Positions 56,536 to 64,000 of a stretch of 64,000 nt of DNA are shown here, in pieces (the stretch's first letter is position 1; every line of letters starts with the position of its first letter). Origin of the DNA: Nocardioides mesophilus (GTDB lineage Bacteria; Actinomycetota; Actinomycetes; Propionibacteriales; Nocardioidaceae); the NCBI RefSeq assembly GCF_014395785.1, contig NZ_CP060713.1, positions 1,082,501-1,146,500 on the forward strand, read 5' to 3'. The notes under the pieces were generated by a model. The model did not search any database. It had not been told where the DNA came from and worked only from the letters and a program-made list of their open reading frames with translations. The position numbers were made by a program, and so were the translations under genes.

Positions 56536-57453
56536 ATGCACCGGCTCGCCCCCGCGCTGCTGGTCCTCGCGCTGGCCGTGGCCGGGTGCAGCGGCTCCCC
56601 CTCCGCCGACGCGCCGGCGACCGGGAGCACGTCCTCGGCACCCTCACCAGCCGCCGGCGGCACGGTGCAGCCCGGGACCGAGCAGTACGTCGCCCTGGGC
56701 GACTCGTTCACCGCCGGGCCGCTGATCCCCACCACCGACGTGGCGGCCGGCTGCTTCCGCTCGGACCGGAACTACCCGGCGCTGCTCGCCGCCGACCTCG
56801 GCCTCGACCTCACCGACGTCAGCTGCAGCGGCGCGGACACCGCCGACCTGGTGGGCCGCCAGCGCACGGTGAACGACACGACCGTCCCCCCGCAGCTCAG
56901 GGCGCTTCGCCGCGGCACCGCCCTGGTCACGCTCGGCATCGGCGGCAACGACCTCGACCTGTTCTCCACGCTGGTGAACCTCTGCCCGCGGCTGCGCGCG
57001 CAGGACCCGGCCGGCAGCCCGTGCGCCGACGAGCTGGCCCGGCGTGGCGAGGACCTGCGGAGCACCACGGCCCGGATCGGGCAGCGGGTCGCCGACGCCG
57101 TCGAGGAGGTGCAGCAGCGGGCCCCGGACGCCCGGGTGGTGCTGGTCGGCTACCTGCGGATCGCCCCCACCGACGGCTCCTGCCCGCGCCGGCTGCCGTT
57201 CGCGACCGGGGACCTCGCCTTCGGCGACCGGGTGATCCGGTCGCTGAACGCGGCGCTGGCCGGGGCGGCACGCCGTACCGGGGTGGAGTTCCTCGACATG
57301 TACGCCGCCTCCGAGGGCCACGACGTGTGCAGCGACCAGCCGTGGGTCAACGGCCGGCGCACCGACACCGGCAGCGCGCTCGCCTACCACCCGTTCCTCA
57401 GCGGCATGCGCGCGGTCGCCGACGGGCTCGAGGCCCTGCTTCGCGACCAGTGA
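56536..57453 (+). CDS. SGNH/GDSL-family hydrolase lipoprotein, 305 aa
   Basis: Signal peptide ending in the lipobox VAGC (Cys18), a Ser/Ala/Pro-rich linker, then an SGNH hydrolase: YVALGDSFTAG (block I Ser), SGADTADL, LVTLGIGGNDLDL (block III Asn) and a C-terminal YHPFLSGM supplying the His. Four further Cys probably form disulfides outside the cell. Probably an exported esterase or lipase. AGGAGG stands seven bases before the ATG. Confidence 0.88.
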   Translation: MHRLAPALLVLALAVAGCSGSPSADAPATGSTSSAPSPAAGGTVQPGTEQYVALGDSFTAGPLIPTTDVAAGCFRSDRNYPALLAADLGLDLTDVSCSGADTADLVGRQRTVNDTTVPPQLRALRRGTALVTLGIGGNDLDLFSTLVNLCPRLRAQDPAGSPCADELARRGEDLRSTTARIGQRVADAVEEVQQRAPDARVVLVGYLRIAPTDGSCPRRLPFATGDLAFGDRVIRSLNAALAGAARRTGVEFLDMYAASEGHDVCSDQPWVNGRRTDTGSALAYHPFLSGMRAVADGLEALLRDQ

Positions 57454-57508
57454 TCCGGCCCGGCCCGTCCGTGCAGCAGGCGGACCAGGTTGTGAGAGAG
57501 TCCGGCTC

Positions 57509-58720
57509 GTGAGCGCCGAGACCGTCGAGATCGCCCAGCAGCTCGGGCCGGACCTGGTGACGCTGCGCCGCCGGCTGCACCGGATCCCCGAGATCGGCCT
57601 GCACCTGCCGAAGACGCAGCAGCTGCTGCTCGAGGAGCTCGCCGGCCTCGACGTCGAGGTGCACCGCGGCCGGACGCTCTCCTCGCTCACCGTGGTGCTC
57701 CGCGGCCGGGCGACCCGCGACGACGGCTCGCGCGGGGTGGTGCTGCTGCGCGGCGACATGGACGCGCTGCCGGTCGCCGAGGAGGTCGCGTCCGACCACG
57801 CCTCCGAGCACGAGGGCGTCATGCACGCCTGCGGCCACGACCTGCACATGGCCGCCCTGGTCGGTGCCGCGCGGATCCTGCACCGGGTCCGCGACCGGCT
57901 CGCCGGCGACGTGGTGCTGATGTTCCAGCCGGGCGAGGAGGGCCCCGGCGGCGCCGAGCCGATGCTCGCCGAGGGCCTGCTGGACGTCGCCGGCGCCCGC
58001 GTGGAGGCGGCGTACGCCCTGCACGTGATGTCCTCCGAGCACCCGGCCGGACAGTGGTTCGCGCGCCCCGGCCCGCTGTTCGCGGCGGCCGACGAGGTGC
58101 ACGTCCGGGTGCTGGGCTCGGGCGGCCACGGCTCCGCGCCGCACCGGGCGAAGGACCCGATCCCGGCCGCCTGCGAGATGGTGCTCGCGCTGCAGGCGAT
58201 GAAGGCCCGCACCGCCGACGTCTTCGACCCGGTCGTCGTCAACGTAGGACTGATCGCCGCCGGCACGAAGGAGAACATCATCCCCGACGAGGCCTACTTC
58301 GAGGCCACGGTGCGCACCCTGTCGGAGCCGACCCGCGCCCGCGTGCACGCGGCGATCACCAGGACCGTCTCCGGCATCGCGGCCGCGCACGACCTCGAGG
58401 TGGAGGTCGAGCAGGTCCGCGGCTACCCGGTGACCGTCAACGACGAGGCGGAGTACGCCCTCGCCCACCGCACGGTGCTCGACCTGTTCGGCGCCGCGCG
58501 CTTCACCACGATGCCGCACCCGGACCTGGGCGCGGAGGACATGGCCTTCGTGCTGCGCGAGGTGCCCGGCGCCTACTTCAACCTCGGCGCCTGTCCTGGG
58601 CCGGACCCGCTGACCGCCCCCGACAACCATTCGCCGCGCGCCGCCTTCGACGACTCGGTCCTCCCGGACGCCGCCGCCTGGCTGGCCGAGGTGGCGCTGC
58701 GCCGGCTGGCCGGCGCATGA
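57509..58720 (+). CDS. M20-family amidohydrolase (IAA-amino acid hydrolase/hippurate hydrolase type), 403 aa
   Basis: Metal-dependent amidase. [13 protein letters not shown] opening, [20 protein letters not shown] (metal His/Asp), [15 protein letters not shown] (catalytic Glu pair) and [16 protein letters not shown] in the dimerisation domain are all present. It hydrolyses N-acyl amino acids; exact substrate unknown. The ATGA overlap with ung couples the two, although no functional link is evident. Confidence 0.9.
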   Translation: MSAETVEIAQQLGPDLVTLRRRLHRIPEIGLHLPKTQQLLLEELAGLDVEVHRGRTLSSLTVVLRGRATRDDGSRGVVLLRGDMDALPVAEEVASDHASEHEGVMHACGHDLHMAALVGAARILHRVRDRLAGDVVLMFQPGEEGPGGAEPMLAEGLLDVAGARVEAAYALHVMSSEHPAGQWFARPGPLFAAADEVHVRVLGSGGHGSAPHRAKDPIPAACEMVLALQAMKARTADVFDPVVVNVGLIAAGTKENIIPDEAYFEATVRTLSEPTRARVHAAITRTVSGIAAAHDLEVEVEQVRGYPVTVNDEAEYALAHRTVLDLFGAARFTTMPHPDLGAEDMAFVLREVPGAYFNLGACPGPDPLTAPDNHSPRAAFDDSVLPDAAAWLAEVALRRLAGA

Positions 58721-59403
58721 GCACGCTCGCGGAGCTGGTCGCGCGGGGGCTGGTGGCCGCCGACTGGGCCGAGGCGCTCGCCCCGGTCGAGGACGACCTC
58801 GTCCGGATGGGCCGGTTCCTCCGCGCCGAGGTCGCGGCCGGGCGGCGCTACCTGCCCGACGGCGACCACATCCTGCGGGCCTTCAGCCGGCCCCTCGCCG
58901 ACGTGCGCGTGCTGGTGGTCGGGCAGGACCCGTACCCGACGCCCGGCCACCCGGTGGGGCTGTCGTTCTCGGTCGCGCCCGGGGTGCGCCCGCTGCCGAA
59001 GAGCCTGGTGAACATCTTCAAGGAGCTGGTCGCCGACGTCGGCTGCCCGCCGCCGACCGACGGTGACCTGACGCCCTGGTTCGAGCAGGGGGTGATGCTG
59101 CTGAACCGGGTCCTGACCGTGGCCCCGGGAACACCGGCCTCGCACCGGGGCCGGGGCTGGGAGCAGGTCACCGAGCGTGCCATCGTGGCGCTGGCCGGGC
59201 GCGGCGGTCCGTGCGCGGCGATCCTGTGGGGCCGTGACGCCCAGGGGCTCAAGCCGGTGCTGGGCGAGGTCCCCTGGGTGGAGTCGCCCCACCCGTCCCC
59301 GCTGTCGGCCTCCCGCGGGTTCTTCGGCTCGCGGCCGTTCAGCCGGGTCAACGACCTGCTGGTGCGGCAGGGCGGCAGCCCGGTCGACTGGGCGCTCCCC
59401 TGA
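58717..59403 (+). CDS. ung: Uracil-DNA glycosylase, family 1, 228 aa
   Basis: Removes uracil from [25 protein letters not shown] has the catalytic Asp, PRSLxN-like [13 protein letters not shown] follows, then [11 protein letters not shown] and [11 protein letters not shown] with the catalytic His. Full length for the family. Coupled by ATGA to the amidohydrolase and convergent with the MarR gene. Confidence 0.95.
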   Translation: MSTLAELVARGLVAADWAEALAPVEDDLVRMGRFLRAEVAAGRRYLPDGDHILRAFSRPLADVRVLVVGQDPYPTPGHPVGLSFSVAPGVRPLPKSLVNIFKELVADVGCPPPTDGDLTPWFEQGVMLLNRVLTVAPGTPASHRGRGWEQVTERAIVALAGRGGPCAAILWGRDAQGLKPVLGEVPWVESPHPSPLSASRGFFGSRPFSRVNDLLVRQGGSPVDWALP

Positions 59404-59412
59404 CGGGCGCCC

Positions 59413-59886
59413 TCAGCAGCGGGAGTCGAGGTCGCCGGCCGCGTCGATCCGCTCCACGATGTGGCCGGCGACCCGCTCCAGCGCGGCGACGTCCTCGGGA
59501 GAGAGGTCCTCGAAGACCAGCGAGTGCACCGTGGCGACGTGACCGGGGGCGGCCTTGCGGAGCACCTCCCAACCCTCGTCGGTCAGCGTCACCAGCGTCA
59601 CCCGGCGGCTGTCCGGGCACGGGCGGCGCTGCACCCAGCCCTTCTTCTCGAGCTTGCTGATCACGTGCGAGAGCCGGGACAGCGAGGCGTTGGTCGTGGC
59701 GGCGAGGTCGCTCATCCGCCGGGTGTGGTCCTCGGCCTCGGAGAGCATCGCCAGGCACAGGTAGTCGAAGTGCGTGAGGTCGGAGTCGCGCTGCAGCTGG
59801 GAGTCCAGCGTCGGACCGAGCTTGAGCATCACGCCGGCGAGCTTCAGCCAGGCGTCGAGCTCCTTGTCGGTCAGCCATCGGGTCAT
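59413..59886 (-). CDS. MarR-family transcriptional regulator, 157 aa
   Basis: Winged-helix dimer typical of MarR: LTHFDYLCLAMLSEAEDHTRRMSDLAATTNASLSRLSHVISKLEKKGWV is the DNA-binding region, with the wing PDSRRVTLVTLTDEG. The ATG lies six bases after its own -10 box, so the message is leaderless. Divergent from the dioxygenase gene with one shared palindrome, so it probably represses both. Confidence 0.93.
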   Translation of the reverse strand: MTRWLTDKELDAWLKLAGVMLKLGPTLDSQLQRDSDLTHFDYLCLAMLSEAEDHTRRMSDLAATTNASLSRLSHVISKLEKKGWVQRRPCPDSRRVTLVTLTDEGWEVLRKAAPGHVATVHSLVFEDLSPEDVAALERVAGHIVERIDAAGDLDSRC

Positions 59887-59892
59887 GGCCGC

Positions 59893-59938
59893 AGCATAGC
59901 CCCCGATACTTGATGCTTCAACTTTCTCGGAGTAGCCT
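59893..59938. promoter_or_regulatory. Back-to-back marR/dioxygenase promoters sharing one palindromic operator
   Basis: TTGATGCTTCAA at 59910-59921 is a near-perfect dyad. Rightward, its left half is the -35 TTGATG, followed by 17 bp and -10 TAGCCT (59933-59938). Leftward, its right half is the -35 TTGAAG, followed by 17 bp and -10 TATGCT (59898-59893), then six bases and the marR ATG. A bound MarR dimer would cover both -35 boxes at once. Confidence 0.8.
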
Positions 59939-59963
59939 GCTCACAGAACCCCGAGGAGCAGCC

Positions 59964-60806
59964 ATGACCGACCAGAACCACCCCACCGACCACGCCTCGC
60001 CCGCCGCCACGATCCCTGCGGCCACCGGGCCTGCCCGGATGCCCGCGCTCTACATCGGGCACGGCGCGCCGCCGCTCCTCGACGACCCGCTGTGGAGCGG
60101 TCAGCTGGCGTCCTGGGCCCGGGACCTGCCCCGGCCCACGGCGATCCTGATCGTCTCCGCGCACTGGGAGTCCGCCCCGGTCAGCCTCTCCGCCACCGCC
60201 GCCGGCACCCCGCTGGTCTACGACTTCGGCGGCTTCGCGCAGCGCTACTACGAGATGACCTACGTGACACCAGACGCGTCGGCGCTCGCGCGCCGGGTAG
60301 CCGCGATGATGCCCGACCGCGAGCCGGTCCACCAGCACGCGAGCCGCGGGCTCGACCACGGCGCCTGGGTGCCGCTGAAGATCATGTACCCCGACGCCGA
60401 CATCCCGGTGCTGCAGATGTCGCTGCCCACCCAGGACCCCTACCGGCTGCTCGAGATCGGCCGCCGGCTGCGCCCGCTGCGCGACGAGGGCGTGCTCGTC
60501 GTCGGCTCGGGGTTCCTCACCCACGGCCTCCCGTTCCTCCGGGAGTTCCGCATCGAGGCCGCGGCGCCGGGGTGGTCCACCGAGTTCGACGCGTGGGCCG
60601 CCGAGGCGCTGGCCCGGGGCGACGTCGACGAGCTCGCCGCCTTCCGCAGCAAGGCGCCCGGGATGCCCTACGCGCACCCGACCGTCGAGCACTACACACC
60701 GCTGTTCATCACCCTGGGTGCCGCGGCGGACCCGGAGACCCCGGGCGAGCAGCTGATCGACGGCTACTGGATGGGCCTGTCCAAGCGGTCCCTCCAGGTG
60801 GCCTGA
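59964..60806 (+). CDS. Class III extradiol dioxygenase (DODA/LigB type), 280 aa
   Basis: LigB-fold Fe/Zn enzyme. Metal-binding His appear in LYIGHGAPP and LIVSAHWES; GLDHGAWVPLKIMYP and VLVVGSGFLTHGLPFL supply the further active-site His. The family is close to 4,5-DOPA dioxygenases and YgiD; the phenolic substrate is unknown. The N-terminal 35 residues are low-complexity. GAGGAG precedes the ATG at 59964. Control by the divergent MarR suggests induction by a phenol or quinone. Confidence 0.88.
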   Translation: MTDQNHPTDHASPAATIPAATGPARMPALYIGHGAPPLLDDPLWSGQLASWARDLPRPTAILIVSAHWESAPVSLSATAAGTPLVYDFGGFAQRYYEMTYVTPDASALARRVAAMMPDREPVHQHASRGLDHGAWVPLKIMYPDADIPVLQMSLPTQDPYRLLEIGRRLRPLRDEGVLVVGSGFLTHGLPFLREFRIEAAAPGWSTEFDAWAAEALARGDVDELAAFRSKAPGMPYAHPTVEHYTPLFITLGAAADPETPGEQLIDGYWMGLSKRSLQVA

Positions 60807-60830
60807 GCGCCCGCCGCTGCCGTCGACGGC

Positions 60831-61544
60831 TCAGCCCAGCCAGCGGTAGCGCCGCTCCGGGCGGCCCGCCTGACCGTAGCGCAGCCCGACCTCCGCACGG
60901 CCGGTCTCCGCGAGGTGCTCGAGGTAGCGGCGGACGCTGACCCGGGCGAGCCCCACCTGCTCGGCGCACTCGGCGGCGCTCAGCGTCGGCTGCTCGGCCG
61001 CGCCCTGCTCCTTCAGCGCCCGGGCGACGAGCTGCAGCGTCTGCACGGTCAGCCCCTTGGGCAGGTCGGCGCCGCCGGGCCGGGCGGCGCGCTGACCGCC
61101 GAACAGCGCGTCGACCTCGCGCTGCGCCATCTCCCCGTCGCCCTGGGTGGCCGCCGCCTGCACCGAGCGGCGCCGGCGGGCGAACTCGGTCAGCCGCTCG
61201 CGCATCACCTCGGCGGTGAACGGCTTGATGAGGTACTGCACGGCGCCGCCGCGGAAGGCCTCCTGCACCGTCTCGAGGTCGCGGGCCGCGCTCACCACGA
61301 GCACGTCGACCGGGTCGGCCTGCGCGCGCAGGCTGCGGAGCACCTCGAGCCCGGTCATGTCCGGGAGGTAGATGTCTAGCAGCACCAGGTCGGGCCGGTG
61401 CTCGCGCACCGCCGCCAGCGCCGCCTCCCCCGAGCGCGCCTCGGCGACCACCTCGAAGCCGGGCACCCGCTCGACGAACTTGCGGTGCACACGCGCCACC
61501 ATGAAGTCGTCGTCGACGACGAGCACCCGCAGCGGCGGGGTCAC
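60831..61544 (-). CDS. CitB/DcuR-type response regulator, 237 aa
   Basis: Receiver domain with VVDDDFMVARVHRKFVE, LVLLDIYLPDMTGLEVL (phospho-Asp) and YLIKPFTAEVM. The linker resembles citrate-family regulators (FARRRRS), and the C-terminal helix-turn-helix is LSAAECAEQVGLARVSVRRYLEHLAETG. The ATG overlaps the kinase stop (ATGA). It likely controls the divergent tricarboxylate-binding gene. Confidence 0.9.
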   Translation of the reverse strand: MTPPLRVLVVDDDFMVARVHRKFVERVPGFEVVAEARSGEAALAAVREHRPDLVLLDIYLPDMTGLEVLRSLRAQADPVDVLVVSAARDLETVQEAFRGGAVQYLIKPFTAEVMRERLTEFARRRRSVQAAATQGDGEMAQREVDALFGGQRAARPGGADLPKGLTVQTLQLVARALKEQGAAEQPTLSAAECAEQVGLARVSVRRYLEHLAETGRAEVGLRYGQAGRPERRYRWLG

Positions 61545-63225
61545 GACGGCACCTCCTCGGGTCGTGGCGCCGGCGACACCGGCGAGGTCAGGGGCAGCAC
61601 GGCCGTGAAGACGGTACGCCCCCGCGGGGTCCGCTCCACCTGGACGCCCCCGCCGCGCTGCTCGCAGACCAGCCGGCTCAGCGCGAGCCCCCAGCCCCGG
61701 CCACCCGGGTCCGAGGTCGGCTTGGTGGAGAAGCCCTGGTCGAAGACGCGTGAGGCCAGGTCGTCGGGCACCCCCGGACCGTCGTCGGTGACCCGGACCC
61801 GGACCGCGCCGTCCTCGACGACGAGCCGGACACCGACCGATCCGCGACCGGCGGCGACGGCCTCCATCGCGTTGTCCACCAGGTTGCCGAGCACGGTGAG
61901 GATGTCCGCCGAGAGCGCGCCCTCGACCGCCGGCAGCGCGGTGTCGTCGTCGAGGTCGAGGGTGACGCCGAGCTCGGCGGCGCGGCTACCCTTCGCGACC
62001 AGCAGTGCGGCGACCGAGGCGTCCTGCACCCGGGCGACGACGCGGTCCACCCAGCCGGCCCGGGCCCGCGCCTGGGTGGTGACGAAGCTGGCCACCTCGT
62101 CGTACTCGCCGAGCTCGATCAGCCCGGCGATGGTGTGCATGCGGTTGCTGAACTCGTGCGCCTGCGAGCGCAGCGTGTCGGTGGTCCCCGCCAGACGTCG
62201 AGCTGCCGGTTGAGGTCCACGAGCTCGGTGCGGTCGCGCACGGTGGTGACCCAGCCGATCCGGGTGCCCTGGTTGACCACGGGCATCTGGTTGAGCACCA
62301 GCACCCGTCCCCCGGCGGCCACCGCGAGGTCGTCGGCGCCGGCCCGGCCGCCGAGCACCCCGGTGAGGCTGTCGGGCAGCGCCAGCTCCTGCACCGGGCG
62401 GCCCACCACCTCCGTCGGCAGCCCGAGCAGCCGGACCGCCTCGTCGTTGACCAGCGTCACCCGGCCGGCGGTGTCGACGCCCACCACGCCCTCGCGCAGG
62501 CCGTGCAGCATCGCCTCCCGGTGCTCGACGAGGCCGGCGATCTCCTCCGGCTCCAGGCCGAGTGTCTGCCGCTTGATCCGGCGCGAGAGCAGCAGGCTGC
62601 CGCCGAGGCCGACCAGCGAGCCGACCAGCACGTAGATCACCAGCGTCGGCGCCGTCGCGCCCAGCCGCTCCCAGGTGGTCGGGTAGTCCCGGCCGACGAG
62701 GACGTAGCCGACCACGTCGCCGATCCCCACCCCGTCGCCGCTGCGCACCGCCTGCACCGGTGCCCGCGCCTCCACCGCCCGGCCGCCGTCGCGGGTGACC
62801 ACCCCGACCCAGGAGCGGCCCGCGCCGGGACGGGTCACGGAGCGCCCGATGTCCGCGGGGTCCGAGGAGTGCACGACGGTCCCCGCAGCATCGGTGACCA
62901 GGACGTACGACGAGCCGGAGCTGGCGCGCGACCGCTCCGCCTCCCCGGCCACCCCGGCGTCGGTCCCCGAGGCCAGCCCGGTCTGCAGCACCCGGGTGCC
63001 GGCGACCGTCTCGGCGGTCGCCAGCACCCGCCGGCTCTCGGTGCGTCGGAACGCGACGTCGTTCTGCACCAGCGTCACCGGCGTGACGCCGAGGACGACC
63101 AGCAGCACGATCACCGCCTGCAGGCCGAGCAGCTGCCCGGCCAGGGAGACACGACGGATCCGGGGCCTGGCGGGCACCCGGGGCCGCGCGGGCTTCGGCA
63201 GCTTCACGGGGCGAGTCTCACCCAT
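61541..63225 (-). pseudogene. CitA/DcuS-type sensor histidine kinase, frame broken by one missing base
   Basis: Two membrane helices (about residues 35-55 and 190-210) flank an extracytoplasmic PDC/CitA-type sensor (GSSYVLVTDAAGTVVHSSDPADIG). A cytoplasmic PAS domain follows, then LNRQLDVWRG, where the frame is lost at the C run 62186-62189. It resumes in another frame with the H-box region (HEFSNRMHTIAGLIELGEYDE) and the ATPase domain (DNAMEAVAAG; DDGPGVPDD). One base restores 561 aa. Probably intact in the organism. Start could also be the GTG at 63207. Confidence 0.87.
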
Positions 63226-63248
63226 CGGGGCGGGCCGGCGCACGACGC

Positions 63249-63254
63249 TACGCT
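63249..63254 (+). promoter_or_regulatory. -10 box TACGCT, leaderless promoter of the TctC gene
   Basis: Ends six bases before the GTG at 63261, in the short divergent region shared with the kinase gene. Confidence 0.5.
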
Positions 63255-63260
63255 GCCCGG

Positions 63261-64000
63261 GTGTCGAGACGCGCCCGAGAGATCGCCAGGTGCGCCGCGG
63301 TGGTCCTCGCCGTGCTCCCGGTCGCGCTCGCCGGCTGCTCGGCCACCTCTCCCGAGGCCTCGGCCACCGACCAGCTCCGGATCATGGTGCCGAACGCGGC
63401 CGGCGGCGGCTACGACACCACCGCCCGCACCGTGGCCGTGGTGCTCGAGCAGGAGGGCATCACCGAGCGCCCGGAGATCTTCAACCTCGAGGGCGGCAGC
63501 GGCGGCGTCGGTCTGGCCCGCACCGTCCACGAGCGCGGCAACCCCGACCTGCTGATGATGATGGGCCTGGGGGTGGTCGGAAGCGTGCACACCAACGACA
63601 TCGCCGCCGACCTGGACCAGGTCACGCCTGTCGCCCGCCTGCTCAGCGAGCCGGAGGTCGTGCTGGTCCGGACCACCTCGGAGCACCGGGGCCTGCGGTC
63701 GCTGGTGCGGGCCTGGCGCGAGGACCCCGGCAGCATCGTGGTGGGCGGCGGCTCGCTGGCCGGTGGCCCGGACCACCTCGCCACCCACCTGCTCGCCCAG
63801 GCGGTGAGGATCGACCCCCGCAAGGTGCGCTACCGGCAGTACGACGGCGGCGGGCCGCTCCTCGCCGCGCTCTTCACCGGCCGGGTGGACGTGGCTGTCT
63901 CCGGGGTGCTGGAGAACATCGAGCAGGTCCGCGCCGGCGCGGTCCGGGTGCTCGCGGTGACCGGCGAGCACCGGGTGCCCGGCGTCGAGGCCCCGACGCT
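63261..64000 (+). CDS. TctC-type tripartite tricarboxylate transporter binding lipoprotein, partial (cut by window end)
   Basis: Starts at GTG 63261 and stays open to the last base (246 codons). Signal peptide with lipobox LAGC (Cys26). IMVPNAAGGGYDTTARTVAVVLEQEG and NLEGGSGGVGLARTVHERG are the Bug/TctC ligand-loop signatures, and VRYRQYDGGGPLLAALFTGRVDVAVSG follows in order. It should feed TctA/TctB membrane proteins beyond the window. Divergence from a CitA/CitB-type system suggests induction by a citrate-like acid. Confidence 0.9.
   Translation, partial: MSRRAREIARCAAVVLAVLPVALAGCSATSPEASATDQLRIMVPNAAGGGYDTTARTVAVVLEQEGITERPEIFNLEGGSGGVGLARTVHERGNPDLLMMMGLGVVGSVHTNDIAADLDQVTPVARLLSEPEVVLVRTTSEHRGLRSLVRAWREDPGSIVVGGGSLAGGPDHLATHLLAQAVRIDPRKVRYRQYDGGGPLLAALFTGRVDVAVSGVLENIEQVRAGAVRVLAVTGEHRVPGVEAPT

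Overview
The window is about 73% G+C actinobacterial DNA. Third codon positions are nearly all G/C, GTG starts are common, and many genes are coupled by 4-base GTGA/ATGA overlaps. Gene content (LytR_C-DUF3263 pair, HelD-type helicase, Eis-type acetyltransferase, SigE-family sigma factor, CysO-like sulfur carrier beside thrC, CIRCE-controlled groEL) and protein style suggest a Nocardioidaceae-like chromosome, probably Nocardioides; this is inferred from family resemblance, not from a search. I saw no rRNA, tRNA, CRISPR array, insertion sequence, prophage or plasmid gene. The window looks like ordinary chromosome.

1-16.6 kb: housekeeping and accessory enzymes. These are a DUF2975/XRE pair with a nested dyad operator, a class V aminotransferase, HelD, a VOC protein, an acetoacetate-decarboxylase-like protein, an MDR reductase, a membrane metallophosphoesterase, an Eis-type acetyltransferase, an HD protein, a GGDEF-EAL membrane protein, a DUF4031-LD-carboxypeptidase fusion coupled to CutC, and a SigE-family sigma factor with a membrane partner.

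16.7-28.6 kb: one long minus-strand molybdenum hydroxylase locus. In transcription order it is GntR regulator, M19 dipeptidase, MocA-like cytidylyltransferase, CoxD-like AAA+ ATPase, CoxE-like VWA protein, XdhC-like chaperone, a GAF-SARP-like regulator, then coxS-coxL-coxM-coxG. CoxL carries AYRGAGR (form II) and lacks the copper-binding Cys of true CO dehydrogenase, so the substrate is uncertain. The coxS promoter has a SARP-style direct repeat (11-bp period, 8 bp from the -10), which gives a concrete model for control by the adjacent regulator.

28.6-44.1 kb: a FtsX/MacB-type ABC exporter; alkB behind a LexA box; groEL with two CIRCE elements; a three-gene sulfite-oxidase-like module; a CysO-like carrier and thrC under a SAM riboswitch; otsB; LytR_C and DUF3263; and a Gfo/Idh/MocA oxidoreductase.

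44.3-64 kb: a complete peptide ABC importer operon (binding protein, two permeases, two ATPases), a response regulator-kinase-lipoprotein operon, otsA with a coupled HEAT-repeat gene, an alpha/beta hydrolase with a histone-H1-like Lys/Ala tail, a FetB-like permease, a GDSL lipoprotein, an M20 amidohydrolase coupled to ung, a MarR regulator divergent from an extradiol dioxygenase with a shared operator, and a citrate-type two-component system divergent from a TctC-type binding protein that runs off the window.

Two patterns cut across the window. First, six conserved genes (xdhC, sulfite oxidase, otsB, a peptide permease, a peptide-transport ATPase and a CitA-type kinase) are each broken by a single missing base in a short G or C run. 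This points to base-calling error rather than gene decay. Second, at least ten genes have a TANNNT -10 box exactly 6-7 bases before the start codon, which predicts leaderless mRNAs.
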